DNA of 64,000 nt from CBDFGT01 sp965247225 (GCA_965247225.1 CBDFGT010000019.1:62001-126000), one strand, 5' to 3'. Numbered from the stretch's first letter, positions 46,085 through 55,408 are shown. Made by a program: numbers and translations. Notes: generated from the letters alone by a model not told the origin.

Positions 46085-46102
46085 CTCCTGAAGTTTCAGG
46101 AG
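46085..46102 (+). terminator. Short hairpin after the SGNH hydrolase gene
   Basis: CTCCTGAA (46085-46092) and TTCAGGAG (46095-46102) are exact reverse complements with a two-base spacer, two bases after the stop codon. There is no T run; it may be a weak terminator. Confidence 0.45.
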
Positions 46103-46173
46103 TTGATCAGGATCAAGGAGGTCCGGTGAAAGACGCATAGACTGGCAGGTGACCCGACACAAAGGAGCCTGAC

Positions 46174-46434
46174 ATGTCCAATACACCGCACGAACTGATT
46201 GTCGAATTTCCCGAATTTGCTGCCAAAATGCGGCACCTGAAAGAGATAGACGGTCATTTTCACCGGATCTTCAATGAATATCATGGCCTGAACGGTGAAA
46301 TTCACCGTGCAGAAACCAATCTGGATACGGTCAGTGATACGCACATGGTGGAAATGCGCAAAAAGCGCATGGCACTGAAAGATGAAATTTACGGGATGCT
46401 GGTCAAAACCGAAGAGGTGGAGCCGCTCCCTTGA
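46174..46434 (+). CDS. DUF465 (YdcH-like) family protein
   Basis: The 86-residue product fits DUF465: a short helical hairpin with FAAKMRHLKEIDGHFHRIFNEYHGLNGEIHRAE and EMRKKRMALKDEIYGML. AAAGGAG precedes the ATG. The function of the family is unsettled. It is the last gene before a weak terminator and lpd. Confidence 0.85.
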   Translation: MSNTPHELIVEFPEFAAKMRHLKEIDGHFHRIFNEYHGLNGEIHRAETNLDTVSDTHMVEMRKKRMALKDEIYGMLVKTEEVEPLP

Positions 46435-46475
46435 GGGCAGGCGCAACAGGGCCTTTCCTGAAAATGCAGTCAGGC

Positions 46476-46497
46476 CCCTGATCCCTTTCAGGGTTTT
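46476..46497 (+). terminator. Weak intrinsic terminator before lpd
   Basis: CCCTGA (46476-46481) pairs with TCAGGG (46488-46493) and is followed by TTTT. The stem is only six base pairs. Confidence 0.45.
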
Positions 46498-46535
46498 GAA
46501 TGCGAAATGAGACAGAGAGAGGAGCTTTCGCGCCC

Positions 46536-47981
46536 ATGGCAAATGCATATGACGTCATCATCATCGGTTCCGGCCCAGGAGGCTATATTGCCGCTATTCG
46601 TGCAGCACAGCTTGGTCTGAAAGTTGCGGTGGTCGAGCGCGAACATCTGGCGGGTATCTGCTCCAACTGGGGCTGTATTCCGACCAAAGCGCTGTTGCGC
46701 TCTGCCGAAGTGTTGCACCTGTCCGAACATGCCAAAAACTATGGCTTGAAGCTTGAAGGCACCATCACTCCGGATCTGGAAGCCATTGTCAAACGCTCGC
46801 GTGGCATTGCCGAGCGCATGAATGGCGGCGTTGCTTTCCTGATGAAGAAGAACAAGGTCGATATCATCTGGGGTGAGGCCAAACTCACCAAGCCCAATGA
46901 AATCGTGGTTGGCAAAATCTCCAAACCTATCGTTCAGCCGCAGGGACCAATCCCCAAAAATACACTGGGTGAGGGCACCTACACCGCCAAGCACATTATT
47001 GTGGCAACCGGCGCAAGGCCACGGGCGCTACCGGGCATAGAGCCGGATGGCAAGCTGATCTGGACCTATTTTGATGCGATGAAGCCGGAAACAATGCCAA
47101 AGTCTCTGCTGGTTATGGGCTCGGGTGCCATCGGCATTGAGTTTGCATCTTTCTATCGCACCATGGGTGTGGATGTGACCGTGGTCGAAGTCATGAGCCA
47201 GGTTATGCCGGTTGAGGATGCTGAAATTTCGGCCTTTGCCAAAAAGCAGTTCGACAAGCAGGGCATGAAGATCATTCTCGAAGCAAAGGTTACGAAAGTC
47301 GAAAAGGCCGCCAATTCCATTACGGCCCATATTGAGAAGAAAGACGGCTCTGTCGAGAAGATTACTGCGGACCGGATGATTTCGGCCGTCGGTGTTCAGG
47401 GCAATATCGAGAATCTGGGCCTTGAAGTTCTGGGTGTGAAGACTGATCGTGGCTGCATTGTCATCGACGGCTATGGCAAGACCAATGTGCCGGGCGTCTA
47501 TGCCATCGGCGATGTTGCTGGCCCACCGATGCTGGCCCACAAGGCCGAACATGAGGCCGTGATTTGTGTTGAAAAAATCGCTGGACTGCCGAATGTCCAT
47601 CCGATGGACAAGATGAAAATTCCAGGCTGCACCTATTGCAATCCACAGGTCGCCTCTGTCGGCCTGACAGAAGCCAAAGCCAAGGCCGAGGGCCGCGAAA
47701 TCCGCGTTGGCCGCTTCCCGTTTGTTGCCAATGGCAAGGCGATTGCGCTGGGCGAAGACCAGGGCATGGTCAAGACGATTTTCGACAAAAAGACCGGTGA
47801 ACTGATCGGTGCGCATTTGGTTGGCGCGGAAGTTACCGAACTGATACAAGGCTTTGTGGTTGCCATGAACCTGGAGACCACGGAAGAAGACCTGATGCAT
47901 ACGATCTTCCCGCATCCAACCATTTCGGAAACGATGAAGGAAAGTGTGCTGGATGCCTACGGTCGGGCTTTGAACGCCTGA
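46536..47981 (+). CDS. lpd: Dihydrolipoyl dehydrogenase (E3)
   Basis: The 481-residue flavoprotein reoxidises dihydrolipoyl groups of PDH and other complexes, passing electrons to NAD+. It has the FAD motif IIIGSGPGGYIAAIRAAQLG, the redox pair in GICSNWGCIPTKALL, the NAD motif LLVMGSGAIGIEFASFY, the second FAD motif VYAIGDVAG, and the interface His in HTIFPHPTISETMKE. The ATG at 46536 was chosen because the FAD strand starts there and AGAGGAG lies upstream; ATG 46500 has no such site. It is separated from pdhC by four small genes. Confidence 0.96.
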   Translation: MANAYDVIIIGSGPGGYIAAIRAAQLGLKVAVVEREHLAGICSNWGCIPTKALLRSAEVLHLSEHAKNYGLKLEGTITPDLEAIVKRSRGIAERMNGGVAFLMKKNKVDIIWGEAKLTKPNEIVVGKISKPIVQPQGPIPKNTLGEGTYTAKHIIVATGARPRALPGIEPDGKLIWTYFDAMKPETMPKSLLVMGSGAIGIEFASFYRTMGVDVTVVEVMSQVMPVEDAEISAFAKKQFDKQGMKIILEAKVTKVEKAANSITAHIEKKDGSVEKITADRMISAVGVQGNIENLGLEVLGVKTDRGCIVIDGYGKTNVPGVYAIGDVAGPPMLAHKAEHEAVICVEKIAGLPNVHPMDKMKIPGCTYCNPQVASVGLTEAKAKAEGREIRVGRFPFVANGKAIALGEDQGMVKTIFDKKTGELIGAHLVGAEVTELIQGFVVAMNLETTEEDLMHTIFPHPTISETMKESVLDAYGRALNA

Positions 47982-48043
47982 TGGTTGCCTGATACCTGTT
48001 TTAAAGCCGGGAATACCCGGTTTAACCCAAATGGAGACATGAT

Positions 48044-48292
48044 ATGTCCGCACAGTCACTCTTGATATTTTTGGCTATCGGTCTTGTTGCCGGTTATCTT
48101 GCCAGTTTCATCGTCGGCGGCGGCGGTCTGGTCCGCTATCTTTTGACAGGCGTGGTCGGGGCCTTTGTCGGCGGTTTCCTGTTTTCGTATCTTGGTATCA
48201 ATCTCGGGATCGGCAATCCGCTTCTGGTAACGGTGATCCATGCCACAGTGGGTGCCATCATCGTTGTGTTGGTCGCAAGGGTTCTTGCCTGA
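48044..48292 (+). CDS. GlsB/YeaQ/YmgE-type small membrane protein (1)
   Basis: The 82-residue product has three hydrophobic segments and the family pattern LLIFLAIGLVAGYLASFIVGGGG, followed by LTGVVGAFVGGFLFSYLG and a final VTVIHATVGAIIVVLVARVL. Family members (transglycosylase-associated proteins) are stress-induced inner-membrane proteins of unclear function. It starts 62 bases after lpd, past a small CCGGG-AATA-CCCGG hairpin (about 48007-48020). A paralogue follows directly. Confidence 0.85.
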   Translation: MSAQSLLIFLAIGLVAGYLASFIVGGGGLVRYLLTGVVGAFVGGFLFSYLGINLGIGNPLLVTVIHATVGAIIVVLVARVLA

Positions 48293-48321
48293 AATCATTG
48301 ATGAAGAAAGAGGGTTGACAC

Positions 48322-48570
48322 ATGATTGAAATAGGCTGGCTCAGTGCCATTATCGTCGGTGGTTTGGCCGGATGGCTCGCAGGCAAGTTCATGGATGCGC
48401 GGTTTGGCATCCTCATGAATATTGTTCTGGGCATTGTCGGTTCCGTTGTTGCCAATGCACTTCTGCGCCAATTCCAGATTATTGTGACCGGAGGGTGGCT
48501 TGCCTTTCTGGTAACCGGCTTTCTCGGGGCCAGTCTTTTGATTTTTGTCGTCCGGCTTGTCAGGAAGTGA
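48322..48570 (+). CDS. GlsB/YeaQ/YmgE-type small membrane protein (2)
   Basis: The 82-residue product is a second member of the same family: WLSAIIVGGLAGWLAGKFMDARFG, MNIVLGIVGSVVANALL and a C-terminal GGWLAFLVTGFLGASLLIFVVRLV. It has the same length as the first copy but only moderate identity, so the pair is an old duplication. It lies 29 bases after the first copy and 37 bases before lipA. Confidence 0.85.
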   Translation: MIEIGWLSAIIVGGLAGWLAGKFMDARFGILMNIVLGIVGSVVANALLRQFQIIVTGGWLAFLVTGFLGASLLIFVVRLVRK

Positions 48571-48607
48571 CGGTTTCAGCACGATAGCACGAATGCAGGT
48601 TTGAACC

Positions 48608-49570
48608 ATGGTCACCATACTCGATACAATTTCGCCGGAAACAAAGCGCATCCGCCACCCGGAAAAGGCCAACCGGCCGGACACAGACGTGCTGCGCAAG
48701 CCGGACTGGATCAGGGTCAAGGCACCCACATCCAAGGGCTATGCCGAAACCCGCGAAATCGTCAAAAGCCACAAGCTGGTGACCGTTTGCGAAGAGGCGG
48801 GTTGCCCGAATATCGGTGAATGCTGGGACAAGAAACACGCCACGTTCATGATCATGGGCGAGATCTGCACCCGCGCCTGCGCCTTCTGCAATGTGGCAAC
48901 CGGAAAGCCGCATGCGCTGGACCGTGCCGAGCCGGAAAATGTCGCCAGGGCTGTCAAGCAGATGGGCCTGAGCCATGTGGTGATCACCTCGGTGGACCGC
49001 GATGATCTGGATGACGGCGGTGCGGAACATTTTGAGCAGGTCATCCGGGCTATTCGTGCTGCGTCACCGGAGACAACGATTGAAATTCTGACACCGGATT
49101 TCCTGCGCAAACCGGGTGCACTGGAGCGCGTGGTGGCGGCAAGGCCCGATGTGTTCAACCACAATATGGAAACCGTGCCGTCAAAATATCTGACGGTGCG
49201 TCCGGGTGCGCGCTATTTCCATTCGATCCGGCTGTTGCAGCGGGTCAAGGAACTGGACCCGGCCATGTTCACCAAATCCGGAATTATGGTGGGGCTTGGT
49301 GAGGAGCGCAACGAAGTGCTGCAACTGATGGATGACCTGCGCACCGCCGATGTCGACTTTCTGACGATTGGCCAATATTTGCAGCCAACCCGCAAGCACC
49401 ATGCGGTGATTTCCTTCGTCACACCCGAAGAATTCAAGTCCTATGAAACCGTGGCCTACAGCAAAGGCTTTTTGATGGTCGCCTCAAGCCCGCTGACCCG
49501 CTCGTCGCATCATGCAGGTGATGACTTTGCCAAATTGCGGGCCGCGCGGGCAGCAAAAATTTTGGTGTGA
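48608..49570 (+). CDS. lipA: Lipoyl synthase
   Basis: The 320-residue radical-SAM enzyme inserts two sulfur atoms into octanoyl groups on PDH E2/E1-beta and GcvH. Both iron-sulfur clusters are recognisable: the auxiliary cluster in VCEEAGCPNIGECW and the radical-SAM motif CTRACAFCNV, with the C-terminal Ser ligand in SSPLTRSSHHAG. Its clusters depend on the suf system. It partly overlaps the upstream frame of the next gene and stands at the end of the pdh/lpd block whose proteins it modifies. Confidence 0.97.
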   Translation: MVTILDTISPETKRIRHPEKANRPDTDVLRKPDWIRVKAPTSKGYAETREIVKSHKLVTVCEEAGCPNIGECWDKKHATFMIMGEICTRACAFCNVATGKPHALDRAEPENVARAVKQMGLSHVVITSVDRDDLDDGGAEHFEQVIRAIRAASPETTIEILTPDFLRKPGALERVVAARPDVFNHNMETVPSKYLTVRPGARYFHSIRLLQRVKELDPAMFTKSGIMVGLGEERNEVLQLMDDLRTADVDFLTIGQYLQPTRKHHAVISFVTPEEFKSYETVAYSKGFLMVASSPLTRSSHHAGDDFAKLRAARAAKILV

Positions 49571-49632
49571 CCGGAACCATTTTGGGACCAGCCGAAGGTT
49601 CCTGGCAGACGTTTGAAAATGGAGCAGGCGAG

Positions 49633-50790
49633 ATGACAAAACGCATTGATCGCAACCTCAAGCAGAATCTGGGGAAAATCGTTCTTGCGCTCAGCGTGCT
49701 GGGCCCTTTGCCATTGAAAGCGCAGGGCAATGCCGGTCTCGACAAGCCGGAACCCCGGTTGCCGTTTGTTGAAACAGCGATTGCAACATTTGACACGCCC
49801 TGGGCTATCGCCTTTCTTCCTGATGGCAGGATGCTGGTAACGGAAAAGGGCGGACGCCTGTTCATCGTCACCAGGACAGGCGAAAAGCGTGCACTGTCCG
49901 GAGTTCCGAAGGTAGAATATGACGGTCAGCTTGGCTTGCTGGATGTTGCCGTGTCTCCGGATTTTACGGCGGACCAATCCATTTACCTGACTTATGCGGA
50001 GCCGGGAAAGGGTGGCAGCAGCCTTGCCCTTGCAAAGGCGACACTGGATGACGGAAATGCCGCTGCCAGGCTTGAAAACCTCAAGGTGATCTGGCGGCAG
50101 GAGCCGAAAGGGTCTGGCGGGCAACCGGGCGGTATCATAGCCTTTGCGCCGGACGGAAAAACGCTGTTTCTCAGTTCAGGGGATCGCATGCGGCCCAAAA
50201 CCGCACAGGATCCGGATCAGGCCCTCGGCAAAATCCTCCATTTGAACCTTGACGGGACGGCTGCTGCCGACAATCCCTTTGCAGGCAAGGGCAAGGTTCA
50301 GGCGCAGATCTGGACTACAGGACACCGCAACCCCTATGGTCTGGCCTTTGCTCCGGACGGAAAGCTTTGGGAACACGAGATGGGACCAAGGGGCGGCGAT
50401 GAGCTGAATCTCATCATGCCCGGTCGCAATTACGGCTGGCCTATTGTTTCCAATGGCGACAATTATAACGGGTCAGTGATCCCCGATCATGATACGAGAC
50501 CGGAATTCGAGGCTCCAAAAGTCTATTGGACCCCGATCATCGCCCCTGCCGGACTGGTATTTTACAATGCAGACCTTTTTAAAGACTGGAAAGGCTCCGC
50601 CCTCATCGGTGCGCTGGCCGGAACCGGGCTTGTACGGATCGGCTTTGATGCAAAGGGCGGGGCCACACAGGTGGACCGCTGGGATCTGGGCCAGCGCATC
50701 CGCGATGTTGCTGTTGCGCCGGATGGAGCCGTCTGGATTATCGAGGACGACAGCGAAGGCCGCTTGCTGAGACTGACGCCTGCGTCGTAA
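49633..50790 (+). CDS. PQQ-dependent sugar dehydrogenase family protein
   Basis: The 385-residue product begins with a signal peptide (LGKIVLALSVLGPLPLKAQG), so it is probably periplasmic. It has the soluble aldose dehydrogenase propeller: FDTPWAIAFLPDGRMLVTEKGGRL, VPKVEYDGQLGLLDVAVSPDF, a region with SSGDRMRPKT, WTTGHRNPYGLAFAPDGKLWEHEMGPRGGDELN and YWTPIIAPAGLVFY. The base His of canonical enzymes (HxG before the GDR segment) is replaced by GGQPGGIIAF, so catalysis cannot be assumed. The ATG at 49633 has GGAG upstream. Confidence 0.88.
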   Translation: MTKRIDRNLKQNLGKIVLALSVLGPLPLKAQGNAGLDKPEPRLPFVETAIATFDTPWAIAFLPDGRMLVTEKGGRLFIVTRTGEKRALSGVPKVEYDGQLGLLDVAVSPDFTADQSIYLTYAEPGKGGSSLALAKATLDDGNAAARLENLKVIWRQEPKGSGGQPGGIIAFAPDGKTLFLSSGDRMRPKTAQDPDQALGKILHLNLDGTAAADNPFAGKGKVQAQIWTTGHRNPYGLAFAPDGKLWEHEMGPRGGDELNLIMPGRNYGWPIVSNGDNYNGSVIPDHDTRPEFEAPKVYWTPIIAPAGLVFYNADLFKDWKGSALIGALAGTGLVRIGFDAKGGATQVDRWDLGQRIRDVAVAPDGAVWIIEDDSEGRLLRLTPAS

Positions 50791-50908
50791 TGTCCGGTAT
50801 GCTTGCGGCAGCCTTTGCAAGATCTGTCCAAAATTGTGTTCCGGCATTGAAATCATGGACGAAGTCTGACAGTTTGACCGCGCCTTCTCAATTGACATTA
50901 CGGATGCA

Positions 50909-51361
50909 ATGCCCAGATTTGAAACCCGACGCCCCAACCGGCACTCAGCCACCCGGATGTATGATCTGGTTGCTGATATTGAAAAATATCCGCAATTTCT
51001 GCCTTTATGCACCGGACTGGTGGTGCGCTCCAGCAAGGAGCGTGACGGTAAACAGCTCCTGGTCGCGGATATGACGGTTGGCTACAAGGCCATCAAGGAA
51101 ACTTTCACAACGCAAGTGTTGCTGAACCGGCAGGACAATATGATCGATGTAAAATATATCGACGGCCCGTTTCGCTATCTCGACAATCGCTGGACATTCG
51201 AGGATGACGGGCAGGGCGGTTGCACCGTGCATTTTTTCATAGATTATGAATTCAGGAGCCGTGTGCTGGGCGCACTGATGGGGTCCATGTTTGACCGTGC
51301 CTTCCGCATGTTTGCAGAAGCCTTCGAGGCCCGCGCCGACACTCTCTACCCGCAAGGGTGA
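50909..51361 (+). CDS. COQ10/RatA-type START domain protein
   Basis: The 150-residue product belongs to the polyketide-cyclase/START family that includes COQ10 and E. coli RatA: MYDLVADIEKYPQFLPLC, ADMTVGYKAIKETFTTQVLL, IDVKYIDGPFRYLDNRWTF and HFFIDYEFRSRVLGALMGSMFDRAFRMFAEAF. In alphaproteobacteria it is thought to be a ubiquinone-binding chaperone. The start follows AATGCAATGCCC with no strong ribosome binding site. It is convergent with the CinA-type gene, two bases apart. Confidence 0.88.
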   Translation: MPRFETRRPNRHSATRMYDLVADIEKYPQFLPLCTGLVVRSSKERDGKQLLVADMTVGYKAIKETFTTQVLLNRQDNMIDVKYIDGPFRYLDNRWTFEDDGQGGCTVHFFIDYEFRSRVLGALMGSMFDRAFRMFAEAFEARADTLYPQG

Positions 51362-51363
51362 TA

Positions 51364-51876
51364 TCATCCCTTGTGCGCGGGATCCAGATTGGCAAGTTTC
51401 CAGAGCATTTCCAGCGCTGTTCGCACAGCAGCCTGCCGGATGCCGGAACGGCCAAGATCACCATAGTGCATGTCGCGGTGGAGCATTGTTCCATTGTAAT
51501 GCTTGGCGGCAATATGGACCAGTCCCACAGGCTTGACTGGCGTTCCTCCGTCCGGTCCTGCAATGCCCGTAACAGCCACAGCCAGACCGGCATCGGAGCG
51601 GGCAAGCGCACCATGGGCCATTTCCATCGCGGTTTCGCGCGACACAGCGCCATGCTGTTTCAGGGTGATGGGATAAAGACCCAGAATTTCGGTCTTGGCA
51701 TCATCCGAATAGCAGACAAATCCGCGATCGAACACGGCAGAAGATCCGGGTACTTCGGTGATGGCCGCCGCCACCAGCCCGCCTGTGCAGGATTCCGCTG
51801 TGGCGATAAAAATCTTGCGGGCGGTGCAGGTTTCAATAATGCGCCTTGCCAGTTCAAAATTGTCCATATTTTCCAT
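51364..51876 (-). CDS. CinA-type nicotinamide-nucleotide amidase
   Basis: The 170-residue product matches the C-terminal CinA domain (PncC), which deamidates nicotinamide mononucleotide: IATAESCTGGLVAAAITEVPGSSAVFDRGFVCYSD (read in parts), VSRETAMEMAHGAL and AVAVTGIAGPDGGTPVKPVGLVHIA. The ATG at 51876 has GGGAG seven bases upstream; the longer frame is not protein-like. It stands alone from the CinA N-terminal domain, as usual in Rhizobiales, and lies just after ispDF with a two-base gap. Confidence 0.9.
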   Translation of the reverse strand: MENMDNFELARRIIETCTARKIFIATAESCTGGLVAAAITEVPGSSAVFDRGFVCYSDDAKTEILGLYPITLKQHGAVSRETAMEMAHGALARSDAGLAVAVTGIAGPDGGTPVKPVGLVHIAAKHYNGTMLHRDMHYGDLGRSGIRQAAVRTALEMLWKLANLDPAHKG

Positions 51877-51878
51877 GT

Positions 51879-53084
51879 TCAGTCTCCCTGATAAACCACC
51901 GTGGCCGTGGCAATGGCCGCAATGCCTTCTTCCCGTCCGATAAAGCCGATCTTCTCGTTTGTCGTTGCCTTCACCGAACATCTTTTTATGTCGATACCCA
52001 GCATTTCAGCCATTCGGGCGCGCATGGCATCCCGGTGCGGTCCCACCCGCGGTGATTCTGCGATCAGGGAAATATCGGTGTTCATGATTGTGCCACCCTT
52101 GCCGCGCACTATTCTTGCGGCATGTTCTACAAAAATGCGCGAGGCAGCACCTTTCCACTGCGGGTCGGACGGCGGAAAATGATCGCCGATATCCCCGGCA
52201 CCGCATGTTGCCAGCAAGGCATCGGTCAGGGCATGCAGCCCGACATCGGCATCAGAATGGCCTTTGAGCTTTTTCGTGTGCGGAATGAAAACGCCGCAAA
52301 GCGTCACACCGTCGCCATCCTCCAGCTGGTGCACATCATATCCGTTGCCGCACCGCACATCCGGCAGGAGCGATTGCATCAGTCTGTCATTCGCCATTTC
52401 TATATCCCGTCTGGTGGTGATCTTGAAATTGTCCGAAAGGCCGTCAACGATCCGCACAGGAACGGACGCCCATTCCGCAATCGCGGCATCATCGGTAAAC
52501 TCCGCCATGCCGGCGAGGTCTGCGCTGCGATGCGCCTGCAGGATTGTGTCAAAGCAGAAGGCCTGCGGTGTCTGGGCAGCATAAAGGCGCTCCCGAGATA
52601 CAGTCTCGTGCACGAGATGCTCGACAGTCACCCGTTTGAGCGTGTCTGCAACCGCGGTTGCAGGCAGCACTGCCCGGTCTCCGGCCTTCAGCGCGGTCTC
52701 GATACGGTCGAGCAGATCCGCGTCAAAAAAAGGCCGCACGGCGTCATGAATGAAAACATGGGCAAGACCCAGACCGGCTAGCGCTTCCAGCCCCTTGCGC
52801 ACAGTGTCCAGCCGCGTGGCTCCGCCATGAACGGTGGTGACAGGAACTGGCGCGACGAGCCCTGCACTGGCGGCCTCAAAAAGGGCAGCGTCATCGGGAT
52901 GAATACACACCACGATATGGCTGGCTTTGCCCCAGGACACAAACCGGTTCAGCGTATGGCGTATGATGGGCAGGCCCGCAATGCGGCGATATTGCTTCGG
53001 GCCCTGCGTGGACGCACCGGCCCGCTCGCCGCGCCCGGCAGCAACAATGACGATTCCAGGTTGAAATGGAGGTTTCTGTGTCAT
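51879..53084 (-). CDS. ispDF: Bifunctional IspD/IspF enzyme of the MEP isoprenoid pathway
   Basis: The 401-residue fusion makes and then cyclises CDP-methylerythritol intermediates. The IspD half (about 1-230) has VIVAAGRGERAG, GPKQYRRIAGLPIIRHT, VHGGATRLDTVRKGL, IHDAVRPFF and QTPQAFCFDTIL. The IspF half (about 240-400) has RCGNGYDVHQLE with metal ligands, GHSDADVGLHALTDALLATCGAGDIGDHFPP (read in parts) and VKATTNEKIGFIGREEGIAA. Fusion of the two is common in alphaproteobacteria. A TTG at 53096 is an alternative start. It is divergent from dusB. Confidence 0.96.
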   Translation of the reverse strand: MTQKPPFQPGIVIVAAGRGERAGASTQGPKQYRRIAGLPIIRHTLNRFVSWGKASHIVVCIHPDDAALFEAASAGLVAPVPVTTVHGGATRLDTVRKGLEALAGLGLAHVFIHDAVRPFFDADLLDRIETALKAGDRAVLPATAVADTLKRVTVEHLVHETVSRERLYAAQTPQAFCFDTILQAHRSADLAGMAEFTDDAAIAEWASVPVRIVDGLSDNFKITTRRDIEMANDRLMQSLLPDVRCGNGYDVHQLEDGDGVTLCGVFIPHTKKLKGHSDADVGLHALTDALLATCGAGDIGDHFPPSDPQWKGAASRIFVEHAARIVRGKGGTIMNTDISLIAESPRVGPHRDAMRARMAEMLGIDIKRCSVKATTNEKIGFIGREEGIAAIATATVVYQGD

Positions 53085-53249
53085 TGGCAGCAGCAATCCT
53101 TGTCATACAAGCTACGTGTTTTGCTATTAGAGCAAGCAACATTCGAGAAAAAGGCTGAAAAATTTACCCACACGATAAAACTGCTTGGCAAACGACCCGT
53201 AAGTGGCTAAAAAAGGTGCAAATTATAAGAATGCACGAAAGTTAATCAT

Positions 53250-54254
53250 TTGAATCAATTCCAATTGTCAACGCCTTTGCAGCTCGGTGCTGTTACAATC
53301 AGGAACCGGGTGGTTCTTGCACCGATGTCGGGTGTCACGGATTTGCCGTTTCGTCAACTGGCATGGCGCAATGGTGCGGGCCTTGTGGTCACAGAAATGG
53401 TGGCAAGCCGCGAACTGGCAAGCAATGTGACCGAATCCTGGTCGCGGCTGAAAGGGGAAGGTCTCGATCCGCACATGGTTCAGCTGGCCGGTCGCGAACC
53501 CTTCTGGATGGGAGAGGCGACGCGCATTGCTGAGGACAACGGTGCGGATATCATTGATATCAACATGGGCTGCCCTGCCAGGAAGGTTACAGGTGGCTAT
53601 TCAGGGTCAGCGCTGATGCGCGATCCGGACCTGGCGCTGTCTCTGATAGAGGCGACGGTCAAGGCTGCGACCGTTCCCGTGACACTGAAAATGCGGCTTG
53701 GCTGGGATTCCGGTTCGATCAATGCGCCGGAAATCGCACGCCGTGCCCAGGATGCAGGCGTGCAGATGATCACCATCCATGGCCGCACACGCATGCAGTT
53801 CTATACAGGCAGGGCAGATTGGGATGCCATTCGCCTTGTGCGCGACGCAATTTCCGTTCCGCTGGTCGCCAATGGTGATGTTGAAACGGCAGACCAATGC
53901 CATGAAATCTTGCGGCGCTCCGGCGCGGATGCCGTGATGATCGGTCGTGGATGTCAGGGGCGACCCTGGCATGCAGGTGTTCTGGCCGGCGCTCGGCCGG
54001 AGCCCGACCGCAGGGAAGCTGCAGCCATTGCCAGGCAGCATTATTGGATGATGCTGGATTTTTACGGCGCAAAGACAGGCATTCGCCATGCCCGCAAACA
54101 TGTCGGCTGGTATCTGGCCCGTTTTGCGCCACATCTGCCTTCAGACATGATGACCGCAGTGATGACATCGACAGATCCATCCCATGTTGCCGACGTTCTT
54201 GAGAGCGAAATGCAATCTTCAGACATTCGCGTTGAAAGGGATCACGCCGCATGA
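53250..54254 (+). CDS. dusB: tRNA-dihydrouridine synthase (DusB/NifR3)
   Basis: The 334-residue flavoenzyme reduces uridines in tRNA. The family signature is present: APMSGVTDLPFRQL, DINMGCPARKVTGGYSGSALM with the catalytic Cys, VTLKMRLGWD, ITIHGRTRMQFYTGRADW, PLVANGDV and AVMIGRGCQGRPW. The frame starts with a TTG; no ATG is available nearby. It overlaps ntrB by four bases, the ancestral nifR3-ntrB-ntrC order of alphaproteobacteria. Confidence 0.95.
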   Translation: MNQFQLSTPLQLGAVTIRNRVVLAPMSGVTDLPFRQLAWRNGAGLVVTEMVASRELASNVTESWSRLKGEGLDPHMVQLAGREPFWMGEATRIAEDNGADIIDINMGCPARKVTGGYSGSALMRDPDLALSLIEATVKAATVPVTLKMRLGWDSGSINAPEIARRAQDAGVQMITIHGRTRMQFYTGRADWDAIRLVRDAISVPLVANGDVETADQCHEILRRSGADAVMIGRGCQGRPWHAGVLAGARPEPDRREAAAIARQHYWMMLDFYGAKTGIRHARKHVGWYLARFAPHLPSDMMTAVMTSTDPSHVADVLESEMQSSDIRVERDHAA

Positions 54255-55408
54255 CGCGCTTCACGACAAAACCCATGGACCCGACCGGCAGCGACGCTTC
54301 CGCACTGGCCGTGCTGAACGCCATCCGCAATCCTGTGATCATGGTCAATACGGCCGGGGTGATTGCGTTTGCCAACTGGGAGGCCGAATCGTTTTTTGGC
54401 GCAAGTGCCGCCCATCTGGGACGCCAGTCCCTTGCCGCCTTCATTCCTTTCGGCAGCCCGCTGTTGACCTTGATCGAGCAGGTGCGGGAGCGAAAGGCAC
54501 CCGTCAATGAATATCGTGTCGACCTCAGTTCACCGCGCCTTGGAACTGACAAGCTGGTTGACCTTTACGTAACACCGGTGATTTCCGATCCCGGTGCGGT
54601 TGTTGTCGTGTTCCAGGAGCGCTCCATGGCCGACAAGATCGACAGGCAATTGACCCACAGGGCTGCGGCCCGCTCTGTAACCGGCCTCGCCTCCATGCTG
54701 GCCCACGAAATCAAGAATCCCTTGTCCGGCATCAGGGGCGCAGCACAGCTTCTGGAATCCGTGGTACCCAACGAAGACCGGCCCCTGACCAGACTGATCT
54801 GCGATGAGACCGACCGGATTGTGTCTTTGGTGGATCGCATGGAAGTGTTCTCGGATGAGCGGCCGATTGACCGTGTCCCCATCAACATCCATTCCGTTCT
54901 TGATCATGTGAAGGCCGTTGCCAAGGCGGGCTTTGCCCGCAAGATCAAATTCGTTGAAAATTATGATCCGTCGCTGCCTGCGGTTTTTGCCAATCGCGAT
55001 CAGCTTGTGCAGGTTTTCCTGAACCTGATCAAGAACGCGGCGGAAGCCATAGGTGACAGGCCGGACGGTGAAATTACCCTGTCAACCGCGTACCGTCCCG
55101 GTATCCGCCTTTCGATTGCCGGCAGCCGCGAGAAGATTTCGCTGCCGCTGGAATTTTGTGTGCACGACAATGGCCCCGGTGTACCGGAAGATATATTACC
55201 GCATCTGTTTGACCCGTTTATTTCAACCAAGACCAATGGATCCGGCCTTGGTCTGGCGCTTGTAGCCAAAATTATCGGCGGTCATGGCGGCATAGTGGAA
55301 TGCGACAGCCAGAATAACAAAACAGTTTTCAGGGTGCTGATGCCGGCATCAAAACTTTTTTCAAATGAAGATTCCCCCGAGACAGCGAAAACAGGATCCA
55401 GCAAATGA
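54251..55408 (+). CDS. ntrB: Nitrogen regulation sensor kinase/phosphatase NtrB
   Basis: The 385-residue cytoplasmic kinase has a PAS domain (about 20-125, IRNPVIMVNTAGVIAFANWEAESFFG), a HisKA domain with the phosphorylated His in SMLAHEIKNPLSGIRGAAQLLE, and a HATPase with VFLNLIKNAAEAIG, VHDNGPGVPEDI and GSGLGLALVAKII. It controls NtrC phosphorylation in response to nitrogen status through PII. It is coupled to dusB and to ntrC by four-base overlaps at both ends. Confidence 0.96.
   Translation: MTRFTTKPMDPTGSDASALAVLNAIRNPVIMVNTAGVIAFANWEAESFFGASAAHLGRQSLAAFIPFGSPLLTLIEQVRERKAPVNEYRVDLSSPRLGTDKLVDLYVTPVISDPGAVVVVFQERSMADKIDRQLTHRAAARSVTGLASMLAHEIKNPLSGIRGAAQLLESVVPNEDRPLTRLICDETDRIVSLVDRMEVFSDERPIDRVPINIHSVLDHVKAVAKAGFARKIKFVENYDPSLPAVFANRDQLVQVFLNLIKNAAEAIGDRPDGEITLSTAYRPGIRLSIAGSREKISLPLEFCVHDNGPGVPEDILPHLFDPFISTKTNGSGLGLALVAKIIGGHGGIVECDSQNNKTVFRVLMPASKLFSNEDSPETAKTGSSK

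Noticed and set aside
47028..48059. Minus-strand frame of 343 codons opposite lpd
   Set aside because: It lies antisense to an intact lpd gene and has no protein family features.
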